Positions 51,801 through 63,090 of a stretch of DNA of 64,000 bases are shown one piece after another. The DNA is taken from contig NC_066323.1 of assembly GCF_022539315.1 (NCBI RefSeq), positions 13,629,719 to 13,693,718 on the forward strand, read 5' to 3'. A model generated the notes under the pieces. It worked only from the letters and a program-made list of their open reading frames with translations. It was not told where the DNA came from and did not search any database. The stretch's first letter is position 1. Every line of letters begins with the position of its first letter. The position numbers were made by a program, and so were the translations under genes. Source of the DNA: Serinus canaria (taxonomy: Eukaryota; Chordata; Aves; Passeriformes; Fringillidae).

Positions 51801-54690
51801 ATTAATAATCTCCAAAAGGAATAACACTGCACAAAGTCCACTTTGGAATCACCACCAAGAAAAAATCCAATAAGCAAATATAACTTCTGAAATTTAAACA
51901 TTGCTGAGGAAACTAGCTAAACATAAATCTAATCTAATCTGACACAAGTTTAGGGTATTACCTAGCAGCAGCAAGAAAACATTGACCTTACAGGTGTATC
52001 CCTTTTCCAATCCATCCACTGAAACACATTTCTCAAAACTGCAGGTCGGAGTTTTCAAAGTTGCAACACCAAAACAAAAGTTATATGAGGGTAATATGCT
52101 GGAATGCAATCACACTCATTGATACTGCCAGTTTTGGTACATGTTTTCTAGAGTGGGAGTGGGACAAATAGCTTCAAGTGCTCTTACAGCTATCAGGAAG
52201 ACTTCTGGGTACAATCAGTTTCCTTCTGATCATAGAAAGTTTTAAAAGACATTTACCTGTGGTCACAATACAAGGGGAGGTGGCATCGAAGGCAGATAAC
52301 AGTAAAATAAGAAGATTACTCCTATTCAAACTGCTCACACAATGTTTATGTGGACAGCATAAGAGATAACAGCTCTACTGAGAAAGAAGGTTGCCAGCTA
52401 AAAGTGTGTGCACACCAGGTTTTGGACTAGCTGTGCTTGGGGTTCCAGCTCCAGTGGTGCACAGCAAACTCCTGGCTGCCCTTAGTCAGGCAATTCCCAG
52501 CAGAGAGAAATTTGACATCTGAGAATGAACTCCATTCAGAGGATTGTGTGAAGCCCATGAGTAGCACCAGGCTTGCATGGCACAGCTCTTCAGCTGGATG
52601 TGTTCCACTAAGCCACTTCATCAGCCCACTGCACTCTCTGGGTAAAAACAAAGTGTTTGGCTGGCCCTGTTCCCTGAGTCATAAACAGCACAGACAGCAG
52701 CCGTGGAGTCACCTGCTTCTGCCTCCCTGCAAACCAGGCAGCCACTGGGACACTCCACAGGCACCACCCACAGCCAGGTGGGTCCCAAGGCACAGGGGAG
52801 AACCAAGGCCCTGGGGCAGAGCTGTGGGGCCAGCAGCAGGAAAGACAGGAGGCTATAAAAGAGCAAAACCAGCCCTAGGTGCTACACTGTGAGAGACTTA
52901 AAACTGCAGGTAAAACATGAAATCTTAGCCTGGGATAATACAGTCAGCTTCATTCTCTCCCCACACATCCCCAGGTCGCTGCCAGACAAGCTGCTGGTCA
53001 GTCATTCACTGCCTGGGAAAGGGAGTTTGCAGCAGCTGATTGAGAGTGACTGCTCATCAGTATCAGCTGCCTGTTCCCAAATGGTTTTGTCCAGTAAGAC
53101 AGACCAAAGATGATTACTGTTGTCCATAAAGATCTATTGAAAAGGGAAAAAGAAACAGGGAGGAGAGCCAAAAATAGATTCAAGACTGGCAGGTTTAATC
53201 TGGAAGTGAAGAGTGATAACCAAGGAAGCAGAGGAGGGTTTCAGCAATTGGAAAAGGGAAGCCATGGGAAGATCTGCATGTGAGCCAGCAACAGAACAGG
53301 AACTTCCCAGCAGCTCCAGGTGGAGCACTGCTTACTGCAGGGATTGTGCTGCAGGATCTGGAGGATCCCTTCAGGTCAGAGACTGAGGGTAAAGCCTGTC
53401 CTCCCCCAAGTCAGTAGCACTCCCACTGTCTGCAAGGCAGTGAGATTTATCTAGGGATTTGCAAACGGGGCTCTAAAAGTACCAATTTCAAGAATATTTT
53501 ACTCACCAAAAAAAGCCAGTTTTGAGAAAAACAGGTCAGTTTAAATGAGACAATCACATGCTTGGAAAAACAGCTTGTTGTACAACCAGTAATTGATGTA
53601 AATTTTGTAGCTTAGTTTTGCTATGCTAAAGACTAAGCTGGCTGCCAAAATATTAGCCTTGAGCTTCCTCACAAACCATAATGCTTCCTTATTAAAGGCT
53701 ATGTTGTATTTTAAAATGTCAATTAAGTAGTTTGCTATAGATGGTATTTTTCCTAGAGTTGAAAATGGCTAAAATTATCCTTAATTTATAGAAAGAGTGT
53801 TAAATCTTTCTCAGCTTTGTGAGCACAAATGAAATTACTTCAATTTCAATTTTCTTACAGTGTGTACCTGTGCAGCAATATATGCTTAGTACAATGAAAT
53901 TAAGAACATTTTCATAATTACAGTGATTTTACTACAGATTAGTATCTCCAATATAACACAGCAATGTTCAATTGGGCGCTCAATGGAAAAAAAAATAAAA
54001 GCTTAAGTTTCAGATGAACTCGTTTAGTAACCTAGAACAGCATGCTAAATGATCAATAATAAAGGAGATTTGCTGCTTATTCTATTGATTAAGAACACAG
54101 GCAGCTATTAATCCAACTAGATTCTAGAAAAGATGAGAAAAATTAAAGTGAGACACAGAGTTATATACCATCTGTATATATGTACATACAATGTTTCAAG
54201 AAAAATTGTGTTTAGGGAACAGAATTATACAAATTTTCTACAGCGCTGAAAGATGCATTTTTCCATTCTTTGGTACACAGAAGAATGGGATAAAGCAATC
54301 AGAAGAGTGTTATGGTTTGAGATATACCCCAAGTAAAACAATGTGTGCTCTGAAAAAAATTAATTAAAACAACAAACCACAACTCTGAAAAAAAAATGCT
54401 TGGAGGTTCACAGCTGTCTACTCACGAGGATTCAGAAATTTAGAATCTTCAAGTCTGTGCAAATGTGCTCGTAGCTAAAATATGGATTAACCCTAAATAA
54501 ACCAGAGAGGCAGCAGTATTTTCCCCTCTCCATTAACCCGTTTCACAGTAAGTACTGTATAGCATGCAGAACTCCACCAGTCACCAAGGACCTCAGGAAT
54601 GCACACTACAAGCCTGGGCTTCTGGAGACCAGAACATTTCATGCTATGGGAGCTCCCATCTTGCTCCACCACATCCCTTAAAAGCCAAGG
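48830..54690. other. Non-coding stretch, partly GC-richer
   Basis: No gene is supported. A GC-richer region at 52430-52880 carries a 151-codon plus frame and 61-81 codon minus frames, again open on both strands without domains. An A/C-rich tract lies at 49642-49689 and an octamer ATTTGCAT at 50250-50257. The remainder is AT-rich unique sequence. Confidence 0.5.
49642..49689. repeat. A/C-rich low-complexity tract
   Basis: Runs of A broken by C or CC (AAACCAAACCAAAACAAAACC) and ending in a long A-run. It is the complement type of the T/G tracts elsewhere in the window. Confidence 0.85.
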
Positions 54691-54771
54691 GAATGAGGTG
54701 AGATCCACCTGCCCCGAGCGGCTGGGGACTCGCAGGGACAGCACGGGCTGCCCGGAGCGGGAGGGGGCAGC

Positions 54772-54851
54772 GGAGCATCCCTGCAGGAGCATCCCTGAGC
54801 AGTCCCAGCAGAGCATCCGTGCAGGAGCATCCCTGCAGGAGCATCCCCAGG
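54772..54851. repeat. 14-bp GC-rich minisatellite
   Basis: Five copies or near copies of GGAGCATCCCTGCA, at 54772-54785, 54786-54799, 54810-54823 (two changes), 54824-54837 and 54838-54851 (diverged end). A 10-bp insert separates the second and third. Units one and four are identical. Confidence 0.93.
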
Positions 54852-54892
54852 CAGCCCCGGAGGGCCGAGGGGTCGCTGCCAGCGCACGGCAC

Positions 54893-54917
54893 AGCCCAGC
54901 CCAGCCCAGCCCAACCC
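54893..54917. repeat. (AGCCC)n pentanucleotide repeat
   Basis: Four exact AGCCC units followed by one AACCC variant, inside the CpG-rich segment and 41 bp to the right of the 14-bp minisatellite. Confidence 0.93.
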
Positions 54918-56207
54918 GGGGCAGCAGCACCGAGCAGAGCCAGGGCCGAGCCCAGGGACTGCTCCCGGCCCAGATCCCCAGCCCCAGTCTGTGCCCGGAG
55001 GCACCGCAGTGGCTGCGCAGCCCTTTGGAAGCAGCACAGCGTCCTCCGGCACTGCTACAGGGTCCAAATGACTGCAGGGGAAAGGGGGGAGGCACTGCTT
55101 TAACCTCAGCAAATTGATGAATTAATATTTTATACTGCGTCTACATCTTCTGTAAATGGATGCACCGAGGTGATGAAGCAGGCAGGCAGGCAGAAAAATC
55201 TTTCACAAAATCTGGACAGCAAAATAACTTCCTCAAGGCAAATTTAATTAATATTAACTAAAAGGAGTGCCAAAGAATGTTGGGAGCAGGGAGACTGGCA
55301 TGATGGATTGTCACCTCTAAAGAGAACAGAAAGCTATTGCTTGGTTCACCATACTTGGCAGAAGAATTTTATTCAAGTTGATTAACCAGTATCTTCTAAG
55401 CAGCCTAAGGTTTGTGTCTCCAACCACTCAAGTGAATAGGATTTTTGACATTGATTGCAGTAACCACAGGAATCTGCTTTACAGCCTTCCCCACTGCACA
55501 ACTATAAACCACTGTAGTTCTCAACATTCTTTTGTTTGACCAGACATTCCCCATGTGACATTTTTCCACTTACTCTTGGAGGAAAAAAATCTAAAAACTC
55601 TCAACAAAAACAATACAAGATGTTCTAGTACATACCCTTTGGGCTGAAAATCTCCCTGTAAAATCTTAATACAGCCAATGAAAAATTAGTACTGAAGGGG
55701 ATTTTAAGGGATAGGCAAAAACATTTCCCTGCCCCAAGGAAGGATTAGCTGCTTCTTGACACTGCTACAGATGCTTATTTCACTTGTTCTTTAAAAGTAC
55801 CCATGGCAGAAATGCTATATTTCCACATTCAATACATGCTGTTTCCTCAACTGATTTTTCTTCTCCTACCTAACAGAAATCTGATTCATCACCTTAATTT
55901 TTGTCTTATCTATTGAACTATTCAGGTTATTCCCTTCCTTTCCAGAGTGGCCAGTTTCTTGCCCTGAATTAAGGAGTTGTGGCTGTCTGTTTCTAGAACA
56001 AAGAAACCCACACTCCCATAGCTCCTGTTTCCTACACCCCTGTGCTTTCTCTTTACTTTCCATCTACCTTCTCCACATAGTCCAACTCCTCCTTGATAGG
56101 CAGTGAATGGAAAAACAGGAACCTTCTCCCAGCCTAGATCTATACAATTATCTTTAGAGTAGCCTGCTCTCCCTGACACACTTCCAACACAAGCCAACAA
56201 CACCTGT

Positions 56208-56229
56208 TGTGCAGAGGATCCTCTGCACA
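56208..56229. repeat. 22-bp perfect palindrome
   Basis: The half-site TGTGCAGAGGA is followed immediately by its exact reverse complement TCCTCTGCACA with no spacer, centred on GGATCC. Perfect uninterrupted palindromes of this length are rare by chance. It could form a cruciform or be a dimeric protein site. No known binding site was recognised. Confidence 0.95.
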
Positions 56230-56907
56230 GGGCACTGAAGTCCTAAAAAGCAGCAGGCATCAAGATGGACAAAATTTTTTAGATTTTTTATTATGAGAAA
56301 AAACTATTAAAAAAATTTCTGACTACCTCTAAGTAACAGCATTACATTTCATATACCCTAGTGAGCACTCCTGTATTTAGATGCTAAATGCAGCAATCTT
56401 GGATTCCAAGCACTCAGGCCTCACACACTTTGCCTTTGCATGTTATTATTCTTCCAGCCTGATTTGTATGGTGCACCTGAGCAGCAAAGCATGGTCAAGA
56501 ATTGGTTTGGCTTCAGAGTGAGAAATTAGAGAATAAATACATAGAGAATGAAATCTAAAAATAGACAGCATCTTCTAGGTTAAGAAGATAAGAAGAGGTT
56601 ATACATGGCCCATACCACAAGCCAAAGATATGCAAAAAGAAATGCCTAAACAACTGAATGAAAAGATGGATAAGGAAGCATAATATGTGATAGTAAGCAG
56701 AGAAATTATTTTGCTCCTTTTTTTTTTTCAGTTTAGGGCAAAAAAATGCAGGAAAAATGCAGGTATTATCCTCTTTCTTTCATGCCATGCAGCTAACAAG
56801 TTCTATTATGATACTGTATTACAGCCTACCCCTCCACCACTGAATAAAGACATGTATATATTACTGTCAGCTACCAATTTCAAAGCTTCCAATTCCAGAA
56901 ATTTGGA

Positions 56908-56940
56908 CAAAAAAAAAAAAAACAAAAAACCAAAAAACCA
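56908..56940. repeat. A/C-rich low-complexity tract
   Basis: A long A-run followed by AAC and AACC interruptions. The small Lys/Asn-rich open frame through it is composition-driven. Confidence 0.85.
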
Positions 56941-57256
56941 AAGTGATCCTGCAGAGTAATAAGTATTAAAATTCTTTGTTCCCTCTGTGCTTACATTGAT
57001 CTCCTCTAGTTTCCCTCCAGAGGTTTTAAGAAATGGTATTTGACCATGAACACTTCCAAGCTCAGGATGCATGCTGGTAGCAATCTATGCTTACCCCTAG
57101 GACTTCCTAGAGAGATTCCCAAGATGGATGTAGACACCTACCAAAGTAGAAACATAATGGTATAAATGATAAATGAGGACTATATATAACCATATCAATC
57201 CTTGGAATATAAATTGTGGCTCTGACTATGGATCTTCTCCTCTCAAAGGCAGTCCT

Positions 57257-57280
57257 AGTCTGCAATCATTTTTGCAGACT
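57257..57280. repeat. Perfect hairpin, 9-bp arms
   Basis: AGTCTGCAA (57257-57265) and TTGCAGACT (57272-57280) are exact reverse complements with a 6-nt loop. It is too short to be a microRNA precursor, and no extended pairing was seen outside the arms. Confidence 0.85.
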
Positions 57281-58751
57281 GTACCTTGTACTTCACGCTG
57301 AAGGAGGGGTTCACAGGCAGAATACATTGTCATTGCAGTCAGCCATCCTGCAATAAACCATTCCCTTCCACACCAACCATCCCTACTCTCTTTAATTCAG
57401 CACAAACTATGAAACCTCAGAATAAAGCAGTACCATTGTGAGATTCTTTCTGTAGGTTTTGGATCATGAGATCAGTTGTGTGCAGGATGCAATAAGCAGG
57501 ACCAAAGAGAGCCTGCACGTTCACAGGTCACTTTCCTGCATTCTGAACCTGGCAGCTCCACATTCATTTATGAAAACTGCACCTCCAGTGATGCTGCAGC
57601 ATGAATTAAAGTATATTTCCATTCAAGGCTCAGTGAACAATTAACAACCCTGCAATGATACTATAGTTTAGAAATTCATGCAGTTTCAAACACCTCGAAC
57701 CATCTGTGTTCAGAAACATTAAAGCTTTGGTGTTGAAAGTGCTCTTATCAGTAGTTAGTTAATCCCATGATAAATCTGAGCAGTGAACTTAACAGTTTAG
57801 AAACAGAGTCAAAAGAAGCAATGTATAATTTTATTTCAACACATTTCTCTAATTCCTAATTGGACCTTCCTGGACTATCAAGATAATTAGGTTATTTTTT
57901 TCTCTCAGTTTGTGATATCTCAACTTTTGCATACACTGTGCCTGGGAGAACACAATGTTCCAGCTGAGGGAAAAAAAACCACTGAAGGATGGTAATTAGA
58001 GAAAATAGCAATGCAGAGCTGTGACCCATATCATGAACATTAACAAGTACTCAGGAAAGAGATCCCACTAGGAACAACAAGTTAATGATTGCATGAGAAG
58101 TGCCTTAAGTTGTTCTGCTTGAAAAGGTGCAAGCTACTAAGCAGGGTAAAGTGCTTGTTGGCAAACTGAAAACTGGATCTGCAGACAGGCCCCCACCCAA
58201 CCTCACATCAAATTTGACATTTACAATTTAATACGTTTGTACACTGAGAGCAAATACAGGAGAAAACTGTTTCAGATACAGACAGCATGTCTAGTTTAGG
58301 AAGTAAAACATCTCTAATTTCTTGTTTCATAGAGTGAAGAAAATGTGTTTCATTATATGAGTGAGGTAACAATATCTTTGTATTTTTAAGAAATCTCTAT
58401 ATGTTTTAAGATATGCATTTATATTTTTCAAGAGACATAAACATGTTCCTTGGCAACTTGAACATTTGGACCTTTAACTGGGAGAATGTTTATGACTCTC
58501 ATTTATTCAATGAGTTCATTTACCATCCTTCACATCTTTCTGTAAGTTTATCTCAGAAAAAATTGAAATGTTTTGTCTGCTTAGTAGTGATCTTCAACTC
58601 CAGAACATTCAGCTCAGCTATCTTGTACCCACACAATCTCAAAACTTTATTCAAGGTATAATGCCTAATGACATTCTAAAGAGTAGCCAGGCCTGAGCAG
58701 AGACATCTCCAGATATTCTGTCCATATGAAAGTCAGGCAGCAATTAATTAA

Positions 58752-58784
58752 CTCTTTTTTTTTTCCCCCCTCTTCTCTCCTCAG
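58752..58784 (+). promoter_or_regulatory. Very strong splice-acceptor-like tract
   Basis: Almost 30 consecutive pyrimidines (T-run, C-run, then TCTTCTCTCC) end in TCAG followed by G. This is close to an ideal vertebrate 3' splice site. The sequence to its right has early stops in the frames checked, so if used it would begin a non-coding or untranslated exon. No good donor was found within the next few hundred bases. A chance polypyrimidine tract is a realistic alternative. Confidence 0.25.
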
Positions 58785-60880
58785 GATTAGCCAGCTGAAA
58801 TGCTTACTGACAGCACTACATAGCCCCCAGCCAAGGCTGGGTTATGCAGTGGAGAAAAGATGTGCACTGCCATAATTTCACAGTAGAAGACTCTGCCTTT
58901 AGTAGAAATATGTGACTGGAATATCCCCCTGAGTGTCAGGCCTCAATTCAGGGGGAATCCTTAAAAAGAAAATTACCAGCAAACACTGTATTCAGTGCAT
59001 TAACATCACATACCTGATTACGTCTTCTAAAACTTCTAACCTTTATGAAGATTTCAGGAAAAATTCCTGCAAGTATTTTATTCATGCATTTGGATTCAAT
59101 AGGCTGGACATATAAACACTAAGGAAGAGAGTGGACTGTAAAATGAATATGGCTATAAAAATTATTTTAAAAGCAACAAATAGATTTCATAGGTTCAATA
59201 AAGGAAATGCATTATAGGAGCAACACTTTATAGGCTAAAAGCCAATTAACATGTAGTATGATAGTTATCTGAGTCACACATTTATGATCTTACACGAAAC
59301 TAAAACACTAACTAGGAGGGAAGTGTGACAACTTAATGCCATTTAGAAGAAATGCCTTAATAATTGAGAAATTACTTCTTTTTTCCATTCTATCACAAAT
59401 ACCGCCACCAAATTTATCTCACATTTTTCCTAAGTAACTTAATATAACATTTATAATCCCTTTAACCTGAATCAGTTCGTATCCATAGAGATAAAAGGAA
59501 AAAAAAAAAAAAGAACAATATGGAAACATATTAAAGATTCCATTCAGCTTTCCCTGAAGGCTCCCAAGCATTTTCAATTATAGCTGTGTCAAACAAAACA
59601 CTCTAATGGTCCCTATACACGTTGTTTCATATATTTGTACTCTGAAATTACTGGTAGAAAATAAGGACTGAAGTGAAAAGTCCCTAGCAAAGCATGACTG
59701 AAGGCAAGCTTTAGATAAATTATAAATCAATTACAATTCTATTCTTGTAGCTATTACTGATACAAGATGTTCATGGGGCTAAATAAAATCCCTTCATTGG
59801 TGCCATTTTCCAAGTTGTACAGGTGCTCCTGGGTGTCACCAGGTTAAAGACAGATGGAAGTTGTGGGATTGTCAGTTCTGCTTTAATTCTCCTACTGAGA
59901 GGTTTGGTTTTTTTAAATACACTAAAGGCTTTTCATTTTTAGGTACCTCAATGTTTATAAGAGTTGCATATAGCCCCAGCTTCAGCTGATCTTCAGCTCA
60001 AGCCAAATCCATACACTTTTTCCAGTGTTTGGTTTTAGCCCTTCAGAGATGCTGTTTAACTAATAGCAAAGGCTATCTGGTAGAGGCTTTATGTCCAGAA
60101 CACAGGGCAAATCATTTCCAAAACCTATTGGAAGGCACTTGGGAGATGACAGGGAAAGAATTTAATTGTATTTTGAAAGGCTCAGTGGAAAACCCATGGG
60201 CTAAGAGCAAGCTTAATTAGCAGGAATATGTGGTGACATTGGTCTATGCAGCTGCTAGAATTAGAACAATATATGCACAGTTAACTGGTTTATATTTACA
60301 TAGGTCAGGTACATAATGTACAGACTTGGGGCTGACTTCATTAATGTTTGGATAAAAGCTTAAAATGTTTGGGGTTCATAGGTCAGAGCAATTAAACAGG
60401 GAATATTTGGTGCAGGTTTGAAGGGTGCTTAACTTCAGTGAGTGACACCTCAAAAAGGTGGATGCTGTGAAACATCACAGGGAATATTTGACAATGAGAT
60501 ACTTTTATCAGCACAGTAATATGCCTTGCTCACTATTTCAAAATAGGGGGAAAAAATCTGGTTTCATGTCAAATTATGATCCAGTTCTTGTCAACAGATT
60601 AGCAATTAGGCCAAAGAAGCATATTGATATTCACATTTTGTGGAACTAAAATGCACTATTTTTATCAGCTTCTGTGCTTTAAAATAAATATTGACAAAAA
60701 AAAGATGGGAAAAAATTATTTGTTATCCCATCTGCCACTCAAAATGTCAAGTCTGAGCAATGCTATTTTCCAGTCTTTCCTGATATGTGATCATCAGATA
60801 TTGCTTATCTTTACTTTGTGATGGCATTATGAAAGAATAGTTAAAACTACAAAGGTCAAGTTGTTCCTTCTGATTTGTCA
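58785..60880. other. Unique AT-rich non-coding stretch
   Basis: No gene is supported. A 9-bp-arm hairpin, TCCCCCTGA / TCAGGGGGA, lies at 58924-58956 with a 15-nt loop. A14 occurs at 59499-59512. Otherwise no repeats or domains are recognisable. Confidence 0.5.
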
Positions 60881-60882
60881 AG

Positions 60883-61037
60883 CTGTATAATCCTCCTTCA
60901 GTGGACTTAGATTTTGGGAGAGATGTGGATGACAGCAGTTTAAGAGAACTGAAAACCAGTTCTGACATTGAAAAGCTTTTGGAGAAAACAGAATGTATTG
61001 ATCACAGGACAACAAAGAAAGCCACTTATGAAAACTA
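60883..61037 (+). other. Exon-like open segment, unidentified
   Basis: A frame open from 60874 to 61035 reads LYNPPSVDLDFGRDVDD, then a charged stretch including SSDIEKLLEKTE, and closes at a TAG. Upstream is a moderate acceptor-like pyrimidine stretch ending in CAAG (to 60882). At the stop, the sequence A-GTAAGG (donor from 61038) would allow splicing before the TAG is read. The residue mix, acidic then amphipathic and charged, is more protein-like than the other open frames of the window. I do not recognise the family. The length is short enough for a chance open frame. It could be a real internal exon, a relic of a pseudogene, or coincidence. Confidence 0.15.
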
Positions 61038-61661
61038 GTAAGGATTTATGTAATGGTGCATTTGCCATCATATGCTCCTCATGGCTAGTGAGGATGAGTA
61101 TGGCTAAAGAGAACCCTTATGCACATTATCAGAAGGGCTGAATTCAATGTAAGAATGCTTATCAATTTCTCTGCTGTGAGAATGGCCCTTTTACACTTCC
61201 ATGGGAACATAATTTGGCATTAGTTCAAATGATATCTGATGGTGGTTTGGAGTCCAAGGCTAAAGTTTCAGTCCCATAACAATGACAGCATGTGATTCAT
61301 TCAAGGACTGGGATGTGAATATGGCCCATACATGGTGGGACAATGTTATAGAGACTAAATAAAGTTGGTACTCAGATTAGTTAAAGGATGATGTCTCACT
61401 TTTTTTCTGAAGGAAAAAAATGACTGAGCCCTTTGGAGGCAGGAACTGCAAAGGAAACTGGTTTACATTTACTTCCAAACTACACCATTTGGGAGAACGT
61501 TTCTGAAAAACTACTCACCTGCATGACATCTGACATAAAGCTTAACAGAGGAGTTTGGCCTAGGAATATACTTCTCTTGAGATCTGAAAATTATCAGACT
61601 GGAGTGAGAAAATTCTGTGGTTGAGTGATTTTAATTTTTTTAACTGAATTTTATTTCTTAG

Positions 61662-61880
61662 AAACAGCTTACAGCTTGGAACTCAGATGCCACTGAGTTG
61701 AAAAGGTTATCTATAACTGTCCCACAAATTCAGGATATGGATATTGAGGACACAACTCTAGGTTGTCCATATTACTGGATTTTGGGGGTAAATATGCCTA
61801 TATCTGCAAAGCAGCATTATGAGATCCAGTTTTTGCTAGCAGCATATATATTTAATGACAAAAGAGTATGGCTTCTCTAG
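61662..61880 (+). other. Exon-like open segment after an acceptor-like site, unidentified
   Basis: A T-rich tract ending in TTTCTTAG (to 61661) resembles a 3' splice site. The frame to its right is open for about 72 codons (starting KQLTAWNSDATELKRL and including CPYYWILG), then stops at TAG (61878-61880). No start codon is needed if it is an internal or terminal exon. No domain is recognised. It lies about 620 bp to the right of the segment at 60883-61037 on the same strand, which is why both are listed. Chance remains the leading explanation. Confidence 0.12.
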
Positions 61881-63047
61881 GCTCAACCTCACATACTCAT
61901 TTGCAGATGTTAATGAGGTGGAAAATTAAAAAAGACAACAGTATGTGGTATTCGCTAATTCCAACCACTAAAATAAGTTATTTTACATGCCTAGATCTAA
62001 AATTTTCTTAGCCAGAGATCACCATGCTCCAGATTTAAATCGCTGAAAATGTGGAAGTGTAAATTACTGAGATTTGTTTTCACTTGGGGCTGTTTGGCTC
62101 ATCTGTGAAGATGTACAAGTTAATTATTTTTATTCTATTAGAACAATATCACTAATGAGATGTGAGCAGAAGGGAGAAGAAGCATGCAGCTCAAGTTATT
62201 GTCAGAGTCTCTGCTGGTAGTGCTATTTCATATGCTCCTGAGAATAGAATAACAAGTACATCCATATAATTTAAGAAGTCAAATTGCATTTTTTCTCAGC
62301 TCACTTCACATAATGAATAACATGTTCAGTATAAAGTCCAAAACTATGTGTCAAAAAGCAACAGCCTTGTTTCGAATAAGTACCTGCAAGATAAGGAATT
62401 AGATACTTAAAAAAAAAAGCATGTTTGTATTTCAGTGCTATAAACAGTTCTCAAATAATTTGCAGAATTGGCACCTTGGTTGAGCAGTCATTGACTTAGT
62501 ACAGAGACATGCATTTTGACTCCATTGGCCAGTGGCTGGGTGACAAGACACCTTTTCTTTGCTCAAACGGATCTCACACCCTTATTTTCATCTCCTGGGC
62601 AGTGGCAGCAGTCCTTGCCATCATTCTCAGAAACATGCATTGCTGCAAGACCCCTTAGTGCCTCAGCTTCTGCACGCCAGCCTTGAGCACAACATAAACC
62701 CAGCAAAGTCAAAAGCAGGGTTTGTACCAATTCTCATGGGCTCAGCTGCTTCCTGACTGGATTTGAAAGATTTATGGTTGCATCTGACCCCTGGCAATAG
62801 CCTCATCTTTGCTGGTGACTGACACAAGACAATAGAAGATTTTGTTCTCTCTAATTTGCACTTTTGCTTCCAAATGTGCACACAGGCCTCAGTGCTTGAG
62901 CACAGTTCCTGTTAGACACAGGGACCAGAACTGAAGGGACTTAAAATGGTTCAAAAATATTGCATTCACCCTTCAAATATATCTTTAATTTTTTTTTCTT
63001 TTAAACCCCTGAAAGATAAAGACTGAGAAAGACTACAAAGTCAATGA
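61881..63047. other. Unique AT-rich non-coding stretch
   Basis: No gene is supported, and no recognisable repeat was seen. Open frames of 65-72 codons at 62559-62881 overlap on opposite strands and look spurious. Confidence 0.55.
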
Positions 63048-63090
63048 AAAATGTCACATGCACTAAGTCCTACTGATATGGTGTAACTTT

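Larger units (their letters stand above)
54690..55070. promoter_or_regulatory. CpG-island-like segment, candidate promoter or first exon
   Basis: About 380 bp of markedly GC-rich DNA with roughly 20 CpG dinucleotides by eye count, against very few per kilobase elsewhere. It contains a 14-bp minisatellite and an AGCCC repeat. Long open frames on both strands (172 codons plus, 200 codons minus) follow from the scarcity of stops in GC-rich DNA, and their translations are repeat-driven. Vertebrate CpG islands often mark transcription starts, so a promoter of a non-coding RNA or of an unseen gene is possible. A GC-rich minisatellite without promoter activity is an equally good reading. No TATA box or initiator could be assigned. 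Confidence 0.4.
55080..58750. other. Unique AT-rich non-coding stretch
   Basis: No gene is supported. It includes three to four GGCA units near 55180, a 22-bp perfect palindrome at 56208-56229, an A-rich tract at 56908-56940 and a hairpin at 57257-57280. Open frames here are short and featureless. Confidence 0.55.

Noticed and set aside
52437..52892. 151-codon plus-strand open frame
   Set aside because: It lies in a GC-richer patch open on both strands, with Pro/Gly/Ser-rich composition and no domain.
54772..54917. CRISPR-like spaced repeats
   Set aside because: The units are 14 bp, mostly contiguous and degenerate, without unique spacers of constant length. It is a minisatellite in a eukaryotic genome.
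54493..55117. Long open frames on both strands (200 codons minus, 172 codons plus)
   Set aside because: They come from GC-rich DNA with few stops and from the 14-bp minisatellite. The translations are repetitive Cys/Pro/Ser-rich strings without domain features.
57257..57280. MicroRNA precursor
   Set aside because: Pairing stops after 9 bp, which is far shorter than a precursor stem.
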